A stretch of DNA of 64,000 nt from contig CAWDIB010000004.1 in assembly GCA_963802275.1 (NCBI GenBank), positions 372,001 to 436,000 on the forward strand, written 5' to 3'. The DNA comes from CAZMZW01 sp963802275. Its GTDB lineage: Bacteria > Chloroflexota > Anaerolineae > Anaerolineales > Anaerolineaceae. The notes below the pieces were generated by a model. It worked only from the letters and a program-made list of their open reading frames with translations. It did not search any database and had not been told where the DNA came from. This document shows, one piece after another, positions 1 to 10,070 of this stretch (position 1 is the stretch's first letter; every line of letters starts with the position of its first letter). The translations under genes were made by a program, and so were the position numbers.

Positions 1-3000
1 ACTTTTTGGATTTCATTCAATAAATACATCTGACAGGCTTCCCTGCCTTTGAGCCGCAGAATCTTATGCGGATTGATGGATCCTTCTGTCAACGAATCTC
101 CAACTTCAACCATCTGGCGGTCCTGGACAATGATACGCGAAGTACTTGGAATTTCCACTTCTTCCGTTTCAGTATGATCGTAACTTACAATGACTTTGCG
201 TCCTTCGATCCTTACTCGGCCATCATGTAGGGCTGCAATGGTGGCATCTTCCTTGTTGGCTACGATATCATTGGTCTTTATCAGATCTTCGTCCTTGACC
301 TTGATTTCCCAGTCCTCTGGAATGGTATATTCCTCAGAGGCAAGTTCGCTGTTGACGATTTGAATACGGTGAAAATCCTGGCTTCGGTCTGAAGAAATTA
401 TCCTGACCTCACCTTTTATGGGTGCGATTTCAGCTTCTCCCTTGGGGGTTCGCCGGGCTTCAAAGAGTTCTTCCACGCGCGGTAGACCGGTGGTGATATC
501 CGATACATTGGCGACACCACCGGTGTGGAAAGTGCGCAGGGTTAATTGCGTGCCTGGTTCGCCAATGGATTGCGCAGCAATCACTCCAACTGCGGTGCCG
601 TCTTCCACCAGCTTTCCACGCCCCAAATCCATGCCATAACATTTCTTACAGATGCCATGTTTCAGCTCACAAGTCAACGGGGAGCGAACCTTTACATCTG
701 TAATTCCTGCATTCATTAATTTACTGACGAATTCGCGATCAAGCATATCATCCCGCTCGGCGAGAATTTCACCTGTTTTTGGATCCACCACCTTTTCTGC
801 CAGCAAACGCCCCAGGATTCTGGTAGCCACTGATTGTCCGGCAATATTATCCGTTTTACGGATGACAATTCCCTCGCTGGTTCCACAATCTTCTTCATTA
901 ATAATCAAGTCCTGTGCAACATCCACCAAACGGCGGGTTAGATACCCGGCATCAGCCGTGCGCAGAGCTGTATCTGCAAGGCCTTTGCGTGCACCGTGTG
1001 TGGAAATAAAATATTCGAGGGCAGTTAAGCCTTCACGGAAATTGGATTAATCGGTAAACGGATGATACGGCCAGCCGGATCCGCCATCAATCCGCGCATA
1101 CCGGCAAGCTGCGAAATTGGTCCAAAACCACCCTTGGTGGCACCGGAATTCGCCATACTGGCAACGTTCCCCAATGGGTCCATATATTTATGAACCGCAT
1201 CTCCAACCACCTTGGTGGTTTCCTGCCAGATTTCGATGGTACGGTTATTGCGTTCCTGTTCGGTCAGCAAGCCACGGCGGTAAGCTTTTTGGATTTCATC
1301 CACATCATTTTGTGATTTTTCAAGGATTTCCTCCTTTTCAGGCGGAATGGTAATGTCGGCAACAGCCAGGGTGATGCCAGAGTACATGGCATATTCAAAA
1401 CCGATTTCTTTTAATCTTGTCAGCCAAATCCGTCGTGACGTCCTCACCATAGAGGTCATAGACCTTGGTGATCAGGTTCTTGATTGAGCTTTTTTCGAGG
1501 TTCTGGTTTACGAATCTCACTTTTTCAGGCAGAATTCGATTAAATATCACCCGCCCCACAGTGGTATCAATTAATTTGGAAACTGGCTCGTCCAATGGAT
1601 TACCTTTTTCATCATTCCAGTTATCCAGTTTTATTCTGATATTTTCATGGATATCCAATTTACCCAGCCGGAAAAGCATCTCCACTTCATCCAAGTCACC
1701 AAAAATCTTGGCTTTGTCATAATTTGTACTCATTTGCTGGGTGAGGAAGTACACGCCCAATGCCATGTCTTTCGATGGAGCGATGATCGGTTCACCATCG
1801 GCTGGTTTTAACAGGTTCTTGGAAGCCAGCATGAGATTGCGTGCTTCCCAAACCGCCTTTTCTGAGAGAGGCACATGCACAGCCATTTGGTCTCCATCAA
1901 AGTCCGCATTGAAAGCGGTGGTAACCAGCGGATGCAGTTGAATGGCACTGCCTTCGATGAGCACCGGTTCGAATGCTTGAATGCCCAAGCGGTGCAAAGT
2001 GGGAGCACGGTTCAATAATACCGGGCGTTTCTTAATCACCTCTTCCAGGACCTCCCAAACTTCAGGGCGGTTCCGCTCAATCAAACGTCGCGCGCCTTTG
2101 ACATTGGCCGCGTAGTTATGCTCCTTGGTCAGACCTGCTATGACAAACGGCCTGAATAACTCCAACGCCATTGTTTTCGGCAACCCACATTGATACAGTT
2201 TAAGCGTTGGACCCACCACGATCACCGAGCGACCGGAATAATCAACGCGCTTTCCCAGCAGGTTTCGGCGGAAACGACCTTTCTTGCCTTTGAGCATGTC
2301 ACTGAGTGACTTCAGTTCGCGCCTGCCCCTTCGGGAAAGTGCCTTGCCGCGCTGCGAATTATCCACCAGGGAATCCACCGCTTCCTGAAGCATGCGTTTC
2401 TCGTTTCTTACGATCACATCCGGGGCACCCAATTCCAACAGTCTTTTCAAACGATTGTTGCGATTGATGACTCTGCGATACAAGTCATTTAAATCTGATG
2501 TGGCAAAACGACCGCCATCCAGTTGAACCATCGGCCTTAAATCCGGTGGAATAACCGGTAATACTTCCAGGATCATCCATTCAGGGCGATTTCCGGAACG
2601 TCTGAAAGCTTCCACTACCTTAAGTCTTGTGATGGCTTTTTTCCGTTTTTGTTTACTTTTGGTGGTTAAAACCTCTTTTTTTAGGTCCTCTGATAATTTT
2701 TCCAGGTCAAGCCGGCTGAGAATATCATGAAACGCCTCAGCACCCATATCAGCCCTGAAGACCTGATTGCCCCATTTTGACTTCAGGTCACGGTATTGAG
2801 GCTCACTGATAAACGAGAGAAGCGAAATGTTTTCAAGTTCTTCACGTTGTTTTTTTATTTCTCCTTTCACTTTCTGAGAGAGATCATCCAGTTGATTTTT
2901 CAGGTCAGCCAGGGTTGAGTCCGTTTCGGCTCTCAATGTTTCAATCTGGATATCGATAATATGTTTTTCACCGTCAAACTGCTGCCTGGCATTCTTTTCA

Positions 3001-3788
3001 ACTTCTTCAACCTTTTGACGAACCGCCTTCTGAAGCTTAGTCAAGGATTTTGAGGTAATTTGTTCTCCACCGGCAACAATGATCAGCTCAGCTGATTCAA
3101 AGACGATGTCCTTGCTGGTCGTTGAATTTTCCTTGTCCTGAAGTAATTTTTCAATAGCCTGGCCTTCTTTGATAATGGGTTCCACCACCAGTGCAATATC
3201 ATCTTCAAGTTCGGCTTTTAATTCCTCTTTTTTAAATTTGAGTTCTTCAACCTTATTATCACGATCGACTTTGACTTCCTTCTGCCGACTCTCTAATCCC
3301 TCGAATTTTTCTTTGTGTTGGCTGCGGACATCCTCTTCAATTCTGGCGAATGCCTTTTGCCGTGCCTCATCATCAACATAGGTGATGATATATTGTGCAA
3401 AATACAGCACGCGATCAAGATTCCTGCGGGAAATGTTCAATAATAATCCGAGATAAGAAGGCACCCTTCGGGTGTACCAAATATGTGCAACGGGAGAAGC
3501 CAATTCGATATGACCCATTCTTTCACGCCGAACGGATGAACGGGTTACTTCCACCCCACATTTATCACAGACAATATTTTTATATCGTGGATTTTTGTAT
3601 TTTCCACAATAACATTGAAAATCCCGAGTGGGTCCAAATATTGCTTCACAAAACAACCCGTCCTTTTCAGGTCTTAATCTGCGATAGTTGATTGTTTCCG
3701 GTTTTATGACTTCCCCATATGACCAGCTGCGAATTGTTTCCGGTGATGCCAAACTGATGCGAAGGGCGACTAAATTCTTTGTTTCCAC
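1..3788 (-). CDS. rpoC: DNA-directed RNA polymerase subunit beta' (3'-truncated by window edge, two frameshifts)
   Basis: This is the beta' subunit, which with beta forms the RNA polymerase catalytic cleft. The GTG start is set by AAGGAG nine bases upstream. The N-terminal zinc site is C59, C61, C74 and C77. The Mg-binding NADFDGD signature puts the catalytic aspartates at D629, D631 and D633. Residues about 140-325 are a Lys/Glu-rich, mostly coiled-coil insertion absent from the E. coli protein. Two single-base changes split the gene. Near 1409-1412 there is an extra base in an A run (coding strand), and near 1044-1045 a base is missing from a C run. Homology continues across both, through the NFREGL region and the second zinc site, to the window edge. 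The first piece alone would end at 1395. rpoB is not next to it; the upstream gene is a sensor kinase. Confidence 0.97.
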
Positions 3789-3883
3789 TAGACAAAGCTC
3801 CTTAAAATATTAAAAAGAAACAGGCGGGCATCGAAAATTTTTCCGATCACCATTTGCCTTTAGACATAAATATGCAATCTAAT

Positions 3884-3892
3884 ATTATATCA
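3884..3892 (-). promoter_or_regulatory. extended -10 promoter for rpoC
   Basis: The coding strand reads TGATATAAT, a perfect TGnTATAAT extended -10 element. It lies just after the end of the sensor kinase gene and about 95 bases before the rpoC start. There is no good -35, as is common with extended -10 promoters. It suggests rpoC can be transcribed separately from the kinase gene. Confidence 0.6.
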
Positions 3893-6259
3893 CAAATTAT
3901 TCCTCTGGGTTTTTAAAGGCAGACGAACGAAGAATGTGGAACCTTTCCCCAATTCGCTGACTGCGCCAATCTCGCCACCATGCTTTTCAATAATGGATTT
4001 AACCAACGAAAGACTTTGCCCTTTTTCAGTAGTCTCGAAAGTCGTATTTATTTTCATCCTGTAGGACTTTTCGAAAATATGAGGTAAATCCACTGCTGAG
4101 ATTCCACAACCATTGTCTTCAATGGCTATTTCACTCATATTTTGCACAAGTCCAGTGCGGATGGATATTTTTCCATTGTTGGCTGTGAAGCGAATGGCGT
4201 TTTCAATAATACGATTAATAGCCATCTTTATCAGAGTTCGATCACCAGAAATATAAATTTCAAAAGAGCTGGAAAATTCACAAACCAACTCAATTCTTTT
4301 CTGTTCAGCTACGGACATCTGCGATGAAACAATTTCACCAATCAGTCTGTGGATTTCAATATCATCTTTAATTAATCCATCCCCGCCATTCAAACGCTCA
4401 ACTGTAAAAAGATGCTTGATTTGATCATTCATTTCATCCAATTGGCGGATACCTTTTTCAATATAAGCTTGCTGTTGTTGATTCAACTGACCCATGACCG
4501 GCAGCATAGTTAAATAACCTTTGATAACCGTCAATGGCACTCGTAAATCATGACCAAGCAAGGTAGTGGTTTCAGAATAATTTTTCTTCCATTTTTCCTG
4601 GATGGAGATATTTTCAAATACTAACAATTTTTTCGTCTGTTCATTAACTTCGTTTACACAATCTATATGCACCTTGTAAATTTCCCCGTTTTCTTTCTCA
4701 TAAAGGTAACTCCCGTTAGTTCTGCAATTTGTCAATTCGACGGGCAAATGATGAATGAATAGGTCTTGGAGATCTTTACCAGCCGGCTCCTCTTTGAACT
4801 CAAATGACTTAATGGCCTGTTGGTTTAAATAAAGGACAACATTTTTTTCATCCAAAAGCATAATCGGCATTGGAATAGACTCCAAAATCAAATTCTGGGT
4901 CACAGATATGTCTTTGAAAATCTGGCTTTTTTGCAAGGTGATTAATAATCTTTTACCAGCTTCGATTATTTCTTGAATGTATTTTTTTTCTTCTGAATCA
5001 AGGTGATCTGGTTTATCAAACCCATGCCAGATAAACCCATACATGGTTTTTTCAGAAAGGATGGGGGCTGCAAATAAGGCGCGGGGATACTTTCTATCCT
5101 GTCTGAGGTGAATTTCCCTTGAGCCGATGATATCCGGGATCTCCAGCAATGGATATTTATCTAATAAAACCGCGATCTGTTCGTCAAGATAAGAAAAGTC
5201 ATTTGTATTTTTACCTTTGGCAAAACTCAATAACCTCTTATTATTTTTTTCTAAGGGATTCTCAAAAAGAACAAGCCTGATTGAGCTTTCTTCCTTTATT
5301 TCAGCATAATTTAAAAATAGCTGAGCAACTTTTTCTAACGACGAAACCTCAACCAGGTGTGAAACAAAACTTTCTTTTCTTCCCCGGTCAGGCAGAATAT
5401 TTTTGTCACTAATGCTCATATATTCCGGTTGAAGGATTTTCGAATGGTTGGCAGTCTGGTAATTAATAATGAATATCACTTGCAGGATGATTAATATGAA
5501 CATCAGTGGTATTGAAGATACAAGTACTTCAATAAATTTCACCTTGTTTAAATAGGTAAACCTGACTGACCAATTGTTAAGTAGAACTTTTTGATAAAAA
5601 TTCGACATTGAATCTATATTTTGAATCAAGGATTCAGCAGTGAAAAGATCGAGGATTTTTATGCCAGTCTCATCCATAAGATGGACGTTAACAACTCTTG
5701 AGCTCAAAGATGCAATGACTTTTTGCAAACCAGAACTCATTGGATTGGCGCGAAAATCGCTTTCACCGATCAGATAGAATAAAGCGCTGGAATTTGGATT
5801 CTTAATCTGCTTAATAAAAAGGGTCAGCGAAGAATTATTTTTTCTGGGAATGATTAAAACATCATCTAAGAGATCCGACTTGCCAACAGGAAATCCTGCC
5901 TGCCTTTGACCAACATTATTCTGAGGAAAACCTGCAACAATGTTTCCATCGGGACTTGTAATATTTATTTGATTGAAAAATGGAATTGGCAACAGAAGCT
6001 TTTTTAATTGAAGCACAACGGAATCGAAATTTCCACTGAGGTCAAGATTGGAAGCATAACTGGTGGCATAAATCTGCCCTGTTTGAAGGAAATTTTCAAT
6101 TTCAGTAATTAATTGCCCGCCTTCCTGTTTAATGAGTTGTTCCTGAGAATCCATTTCCCTCTGGTAGCCAATCCATATAACCAGGATCAAAGCCAAGATC
6201 ACCAATATTGATTCGATGATCAGGACTTTGTTGTACGAGCTAAAGATTTTCTTTATCAC
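3890..6259 (-). CDS. membrane sensor histidine kinase, orphan
   Basis: The 789-residue protein has a first membrane helix at about 11-31, an extracellular sensing region to about 240 (probably Cache-like) and a second helix at about 240-265. A GAF-like region (about 290-450) and a PAS-like region (about 460-550) precede the kinase core. The HisKA motif GHDLRVPL places the phospho-accepting histidine at H570. An N box (IIENAIRF) and a G1 box (EDNGCGIS) are present. The usual GLGL G2 box reads QSLSL, so the ATP lid is atypical. No response regulator is adjacent. It lies 23 bases after the C69 peptidase gene and ends about 100 bases before rpoC. The signal sensed is unknown. Confidence 0.9.
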   Translation of the reverse strand: MIKKIFSSYNKVLIIESILVILALILVIWIGYQREMDSQEQLIKQEGGQLITEIENFLQTGQIYATSYASNLDLSGNFDSVVLQLKKLLLPIPFFNQINITSPDGNIVAGFPQNNVGQRQAGFPVGKSDLLDDVLIIPRKNNSSLTLFIKQIKNPNSSALFYLIGESDFRANPMSSGLQKVIASLSSRVVNVHLMDETGIKILDLFTAESLIQNIDSMSNFYQKVLLNNWSVRFTYLNKVKFIEVLVSSIPLMFILIILQVIFIINYQTANHSKILQPEYMSISDKNILPDRGRKESFVSHLVEVSSLEKVAQLFLNYAEIKEESSIRLVLFENPLEKNNKRLLSFAKGKNTNDFSYLDEQIAVLLDKYPLLEIPDIIGSREIHLRQDRKYPRALFAAPILSEKTMYGFIWHGFDKPDHLDSEEKKYIQEIIEAGKRLLITLQKSQIFKDISVTQNLILESIPMPIMLLDEKNVVLYLNQQAIKSFEFKEEPAGKDLQDLFIHHLPVELTNCRTNGSYLYEKENGEIYKVHIDCVNEVNEQTKKLLVFENISIQEKWKKNYSETTTLLGHDLRVPLTVIKGYLTMLPVMGQLNQQQQAYIEKGIRQLDEMNDQIKHLFTVERLNGGDGLIKDDIEIHRLIGEIVSSQMSVAEQKRIELVCEFSSSFEIYISGDRTLIKMAINRIIENAIRFTANNGKISIRTGLVQNMSEIAIEDNGCGISAVDLPHIFEKSYRMKINTTFETTEKGQSLSLVKSIIEKHGGEIGAVSELGKGSTFFVRLPLKTQRNNL

Positions 6260-6282
6260 GGTGTTGATGAAAGAAACTTAGT

Positions 6283-7608
6283 TTACAGGCCCATTTCTGC
6301 CTTACGATTGATTTTATTCCATTCCTGTTGATAAAACCAGTTGTTTTTATTTCTCACCGGTAATTGCTTTATCTTAGATAACCATTCTTTACTCTTTTGA
6401 TCTGCCTTCTCAAAAGCATTAGCTGAAATATTTTTTCGCTCACCAAGGGAAAGGGATTTTTTCCCGCTAACCAGGCGGTAAAAATCACTCTCAAGCGTAT
6501 CCCTTTCTTCTTCATACAATTTAATCCGCTCGGGATAGTCTTTCAAGACCTCCCGGTGCAAATCTTCATGTTTCCACCAGAGTGTTTCCGGGTCAAATTT
6601 ATTTTTTGGTGATTTTTCTATCACTGGCATCCCCGAATCCACCCATATCGGTTTAAATATTCCAGTGCAGGGAGCTGAAGTTCCAGTAACCCAATGAGTA
6701 GTTAAAGCCGGAGAAATTTCCGAAACTAATGAACCAACAGATTGCGAAACCCTGAACGGACCGAATCCCTGATGCATACAAACACCCCATTTTGTTACCG
6801 ATTGATCAGGCCGATAGTTGTGTTGTTCAGGATGGGAGCGTAATGCTTTCATCATTGACAGGGCATTTAGTTTTTCTCCCGTTTCTTTAAGCGCGCTTAA
6901 TGAACATTGCTGCCGGATGTCCGCCTGGCTGAAATGAGTGTGCAAAAATTCAGAATAGCATTTCTTAAAATTGAAATCATCCCGCCCTTTGCACCAATGG
7001 TGATCAACTGCATACTTCACCAACTCGTCCGAGCAAAGATCCCACTCTTTTTCAATCGTAATGGCATTTGATATTGAATAAATGGTTTGAACCTTTTTTG
7101 CCGCCCACTGATAATCCGCTGTTTCCAATACCCATGCTTCTTTTGCATCGGCAATCAGAAAAGAATTATGGTAATAAAGCGACTGATCAAAACTGCAATT
7201 GCCGGATTGTCCATAAGTCTCTAAAAGTTCAACAATACAACGAAGCGCTTCTGGGGCGGACTTGGATCTTTCCAATGCCAATCGGATAAAATCCATACCG
7301 ATCAATCCTGGTTCTTTGCGGACTATGGCCTTGGTAAAAACCGCCTCATTTCCGATCACCACTCCATGCTCATTCGCCCCCATTTCGCATCCCCAAATCC
7401 AAAACGGTTTTGCCAAAAGGACTGAATAAGTATGGGTTACCTGGGGTATCTCAATGTAGGTACATTTCATCTTGCTGTTTTGTGCATGCTTTCTGCTGGG
7501 GACAACGACAATCTCATGCGCCTCATTCACATCCCGGTCGGAGTTTTTTGCAAAAAGAACCGAGCCATTGTGGGTAGCGTTACCCAGTGCCACCATTGTG
7601 TCACACAT
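6283..7608 (-). CDS. C69 family dipeptidase / secernin-like Ntn-hydrolase
   Basis: The 441-residue protein begins MCDTMVAL. In family C69 and secernins, Cys2 is exposed by removal of the initiator methionine and becomes the N-terminal nucleophile. The following NGSVLFAKNSDR segment is also typical of the family. There is no signal peptide, so it probably acts in the cytoplasm on dipeptides or related amides. GAGGAG precedes the ATG. It starts two bases after the end of cmk, so the two are probably co-transcribed. The substrate cannot be read from sequence. Confidence 0.88.
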   Translation of the reverse strand: MCDTMVALGNATHNGSVLFAKNSDRDVNEAHEIVVVPSRKHAQNSKMKCTYIEIPQVTHTYSVLLAKPFWIWGCEMGANEHGVVIGNEAVFTKAIVRKEPGLIGMDFIRLALERSKSAPEALRCIVELLETYGQSGNCSFDQSLYYHNSFLIADAKEAWVLETADYQWAAKKVQTIYSISNAITIEKEWDLCSDELVKYAVDHHWCKGRDDFNFKKCYSEFLHTHFSQADIRQQCSLSALKETGEKLNALSMMKALRSHPEQHNYRPDQSVTKWGVCMHQGFGPFRVSQSVGSLVSEISPALTTHWVTGTSAPCTGIFKPIWVDSGMPVIEKSPKNKFDPETLWWKHEDLHREVLKDYPERIKLYEEERDTLESDFYRLVSGKKSLSLGERKNISANAFEKADQKSKEWLSKIKQLPVRNKNNWFYQQEWNKINRKAEMGL

Positions 7609-7610
7609 AG

Positions 7611-8321
7611 TTACTCCTCAATTTCTTTCGAATAAATCAACATTAATATCTCCTGCGTCACTTCATCCTTGTTTTTGCCATCAGTCATAATAATGTGCGC
7701 ATCGGGTGCCGGTTTTAATGGAGCCAGACTCCTCTTGGAATCAATTTCGTCCCGCTTTTTCATCGAATCCAGAATTTCCTGGAAAGTCTCCGTACCTTTC
7801 CTTCCAATCACTTCAACATGTCGTCTCTTTGCGCGTTCTTCAGCCGAAGCTTCAAGGAAGATTTTCAAGTCGGCATCCGGAAGAACCACAGTACCAATAT
7901 CTCTGCCAACCATGACGATATTCCCCTTGGCGCCAATAATTTTCTGTTGAGCAGTCATGGCAGCCCTCACACCTTCATAGGCAGAAACCTGTGAGACATT
8001 ATCATTTACCGCCGCGTTACGGATCATCCAGGTCACATCCGTTCCATCGACAAGGACATCACACTGACGTGTATCCTGAATGGATGCTGGTTTTATTTCA
8101 ATATTAATTTGCCGGGCGATTTCACTCACTATTTTTTCATCAGGTATGGCAACTTGTTTTTCAAGTGCTGCCCAGGTCACCGCCCGATACATAATACCGG
8201 TATCCAAAAACAAATACCCCAATCTTTGCGCCAATTCCTGCCCTATGGTGCTCTTTCCAGATGCTGCCGGACCATCTATCGCGATGGTCTTAGGGGTATT
8301 ATTCCAATGCTCACTTCTCAT
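7611..8321 (-). CDS. cmk: cytidylate kinase
   Basis: This kinase phosphorylates CMP and dCMP with ATP. The P-loop GPAASGKST spans residues 17-25, followed by the LDTGIMYRA segment that is diagnostic for bacterial Cmk. DGTDVTWMIR and GRDIGTVVLPDADLKIFL segments follow. Its 236 residues are slightly above the usual size of about 225. It sits between a GT-C membrane protein (3-base gap upstream) and the C69 peptidase (2-base gap downstream), at the end of the envelope glycan cluster. Confidence 0.97.
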   Translation of the reverse strand: MRSEHWNNTPKTIAIDGPAASGKSTIGQELAQRLGYLFLDTGIMYRAVTWAALEKQVAIPDEKIVSEIARQINIEIKPASIQDTRQCDVLVDGTDVTWMIRNAAVNDNVSQVSAYEGVRAAMTAQQKIIGAKGNIVMVGRDIGTVVLPDADLKIFLEASAEERAKRRHVEVIGRKGTETFQEILDSMKKRDEIDSKRSLAPLKPAPDAHIIMTDGKNKDEVTQEILMLIYSKEIEE

Positions 8322-8324
8322 TCG

Positions 8325-10070
8325 TCAAAAAACTCTGCTTTCAAATTTAATATTGTTTCCTACAAAAAGATCTGCTCTCATCCAAATAAATAAATTATCC
8401 TGTCTGATCATAGAATCCCTAAAAAAGAGCCAGTGGTAAAAATCAACTGTATCAAGTGACATAGGAATATTTTGGATCCAGTTCGGTTCAGATAAATAAG
8501 GAACCTTTTGTCCTCGGTATGAACCTTCCAACAAAGGATCGTCCTTGGTTTTTGTGACAACAACCGGGGACAGATTATCTGGATGAAGCACATCACTTAA
8601 GATGACGTTGTGATCTCTCAATTGCCATTGCAGGCTTGGTGAATCGACCCCGTAAATTTGTATAGCCAATCCATTTCGTATCCCCGTGTTCCACAATGAA
8701 ACCTCCTCTACTGTTTTCAGCAGAATGTTTGAATCTTCCACGTAAGTGGATGCCCACCAAATCTCTGATTCAGGTCTGCGCGATGGACTAAATGAATGAA
8801 AATTCACTGATGTTTGAAAAAGAAACAAGATGGTAAAAAAACCGAAGCTGAATCCGCTTAATGCGATTTTTATCGACCATCCCCAACCGATCAGCAAAAG
8901 CATCAATCCGATTAGAAAAGCACTGCCAATTATCGCGACCAGCATTTGTGCATATTCAATGCTACCCAAGGGAAGATTGAGAATACGCAAGACTGCCAAC
9001 CAGATGAATCCAAATAGACCGATGATAGGGGTTCCAATCAAAATACTCTCTCTGCGATTTTTTTGAATCATCAACCACCACTTTAAAATCCCCTTGCAAA
9101 CAAAATAGTAGAAAAATGGAAGGAAAATTAATAAATCAATTAGTGAAGTGGCCGGATATCCAATAAGGAAAAAGAAAGAGATTGCGCCATAGATCAAAAT
9201 AATTTTTTCTATATGCGAAGATCTGCCATTCTTGTTAATTAATCCGATAAACAAGAAGAATATGAAAAGCAAATATGAAGTAATGAAACCAACCAATAAT
9301 AATAATGACTTGTTTAAAAATAATCCACCTTTGAACCAACCCCCACTGAAATCAATCAAACCCTGAATAACAGAATTGATTAATTGCGGTTGCCGCATAA
9401 ATCCGGTCCCAATCAGTATTAAGCAAATTAATGCACTGATGATAAATGAATGCCTTTTTTTCACATTATTCTTAATTGATGCGATTACTCCCCATCCATT
9501 TTTTTGAAGTTTAGTTATTTTCACATAAATGACCAGAGTTATGGCCATCACCACAATCAAATCCCAGGCAAAACTGCCTGAAAGGATAAATAAACCAGCG
9601 GCAATACCTGCAAATACTAATTTTTCCTGCAATAAGAAAGCGGCCATGATTATGAAAATAAACATGGCCAACATGCGGCTATCAACTTGCCGCGATAATG
9701 AAATGAGAACAGGATCAAAAATCAGCAATATGCTCATTAAAAGAGCAAATGCAGATCCAACCCATTTTCGATAAAGGAAGGGCAAGAGGGGGAAAATGCT
9801 GCCAATGAGCGCCGGAAAGAATCTGGCGGCGATATTGTTGGCCGAAAAGAATTGAATCAATAAAGAGGTAAAAACGAGATACAAAGGATGAGGAGCGAGG
9901 TTGGAGAAATCTCCTTTTGCCAGGTTCAAGGCACTTAAAGCCAGACTCGCTTCGCTATCATTCAACGGGATGCTTCCGAGATCATGAAACCGAATAATTG
10001 CTGAACAAAATATGATAAGGAATATTAATAAGTATTGATTGTTGATTTTTTTAAGCAATGAAGATTTCAT
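8325..10070 (-). CDS. GT-C/GT39-like integral membrane glycosyltransferase
   Basis: The 581-residue protein has about ten or more hydrophobic helices. Its first extracytoplasmic loop carries acidic residues (D30, D38, E40, with NDSEA), the layout seen in GT39 and ArnT-like enzymes that take sugar from a polyprenyl-phosphate donor. A soluble region of about 130 residues closes the protein. Its ATG overlaps the stop of the upstream DUF2298 gene by four bases (ATGA). GT39-like proteins commonly accompany YYY proteins in Chloroflexota. Donor and acceptor are unknown. Confidence 0.75.
   Translation of the reverse strand: MKSSLLKKINNQYLLIFLIIFCSAIIRFHDLGSIPLNDSEASLALSALNLAKGDFSNLAPHPLYLVFTSLLIQFFSANNIAARFFPALIGSIFPLLPFLYRKWVGSAFALLMSILLIFDPVLISLSRQVDSRMLAMFIFIIMAAFLLQEKLVFAGIAAGLFILSGSFAWDLIVVMAITLVIYVKITKLQKNGWGVIASIKNNVKKRHSFIISALICLILIGTGFMRQPQLINSVIQGLIDFSGGWFKGGLFLNKSLLLLVGFITSYLLFIFFLFIGLINKNGRSSHIEKIILIYGAISFFFLIGYPATSLIDLLIFLPFFYYFVCKGILKWWLMIQKNRRESILIGTPIIGLFGFIWLAVLRILNLPLGSIEYAQMLVAIIGSAFLIGLMLLLIGWGWSIKIALSGFSFGFFTILFLFQTSVNFHSFSPSRRPESEIWWASTYVEDSNILLKTVEEVSLWNTGIRNGLAIQIYGVDSPSLQWQLRDHNVILSDVLHPDNLSPVVVTKTKDDPLLEGSYRGQKVPYLSEPNWIQNIPMSLDTVDFYHWLFFRDSMIRQDNLFIWMRADLFVGNNIKFESRVF

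Noticed and set aside
1021..1035. A 15-base sequence at 1021 (gcagttaagccttca) repeated at 38101
   Set aside because: Both copies are inside unrelated coding regions (rpoC and ffh) and similarity does not extend further, so it is chance.
1395..1415. Programmed ribosomal frameshifting in rpoC
   Set aside because: The change needed is +1 at an A run without a known slippery or stimulatory signal, and a second, opposite error follows nearby. Three other homopolymer-associated breaks or corrections in the window make sequencing error simpler.
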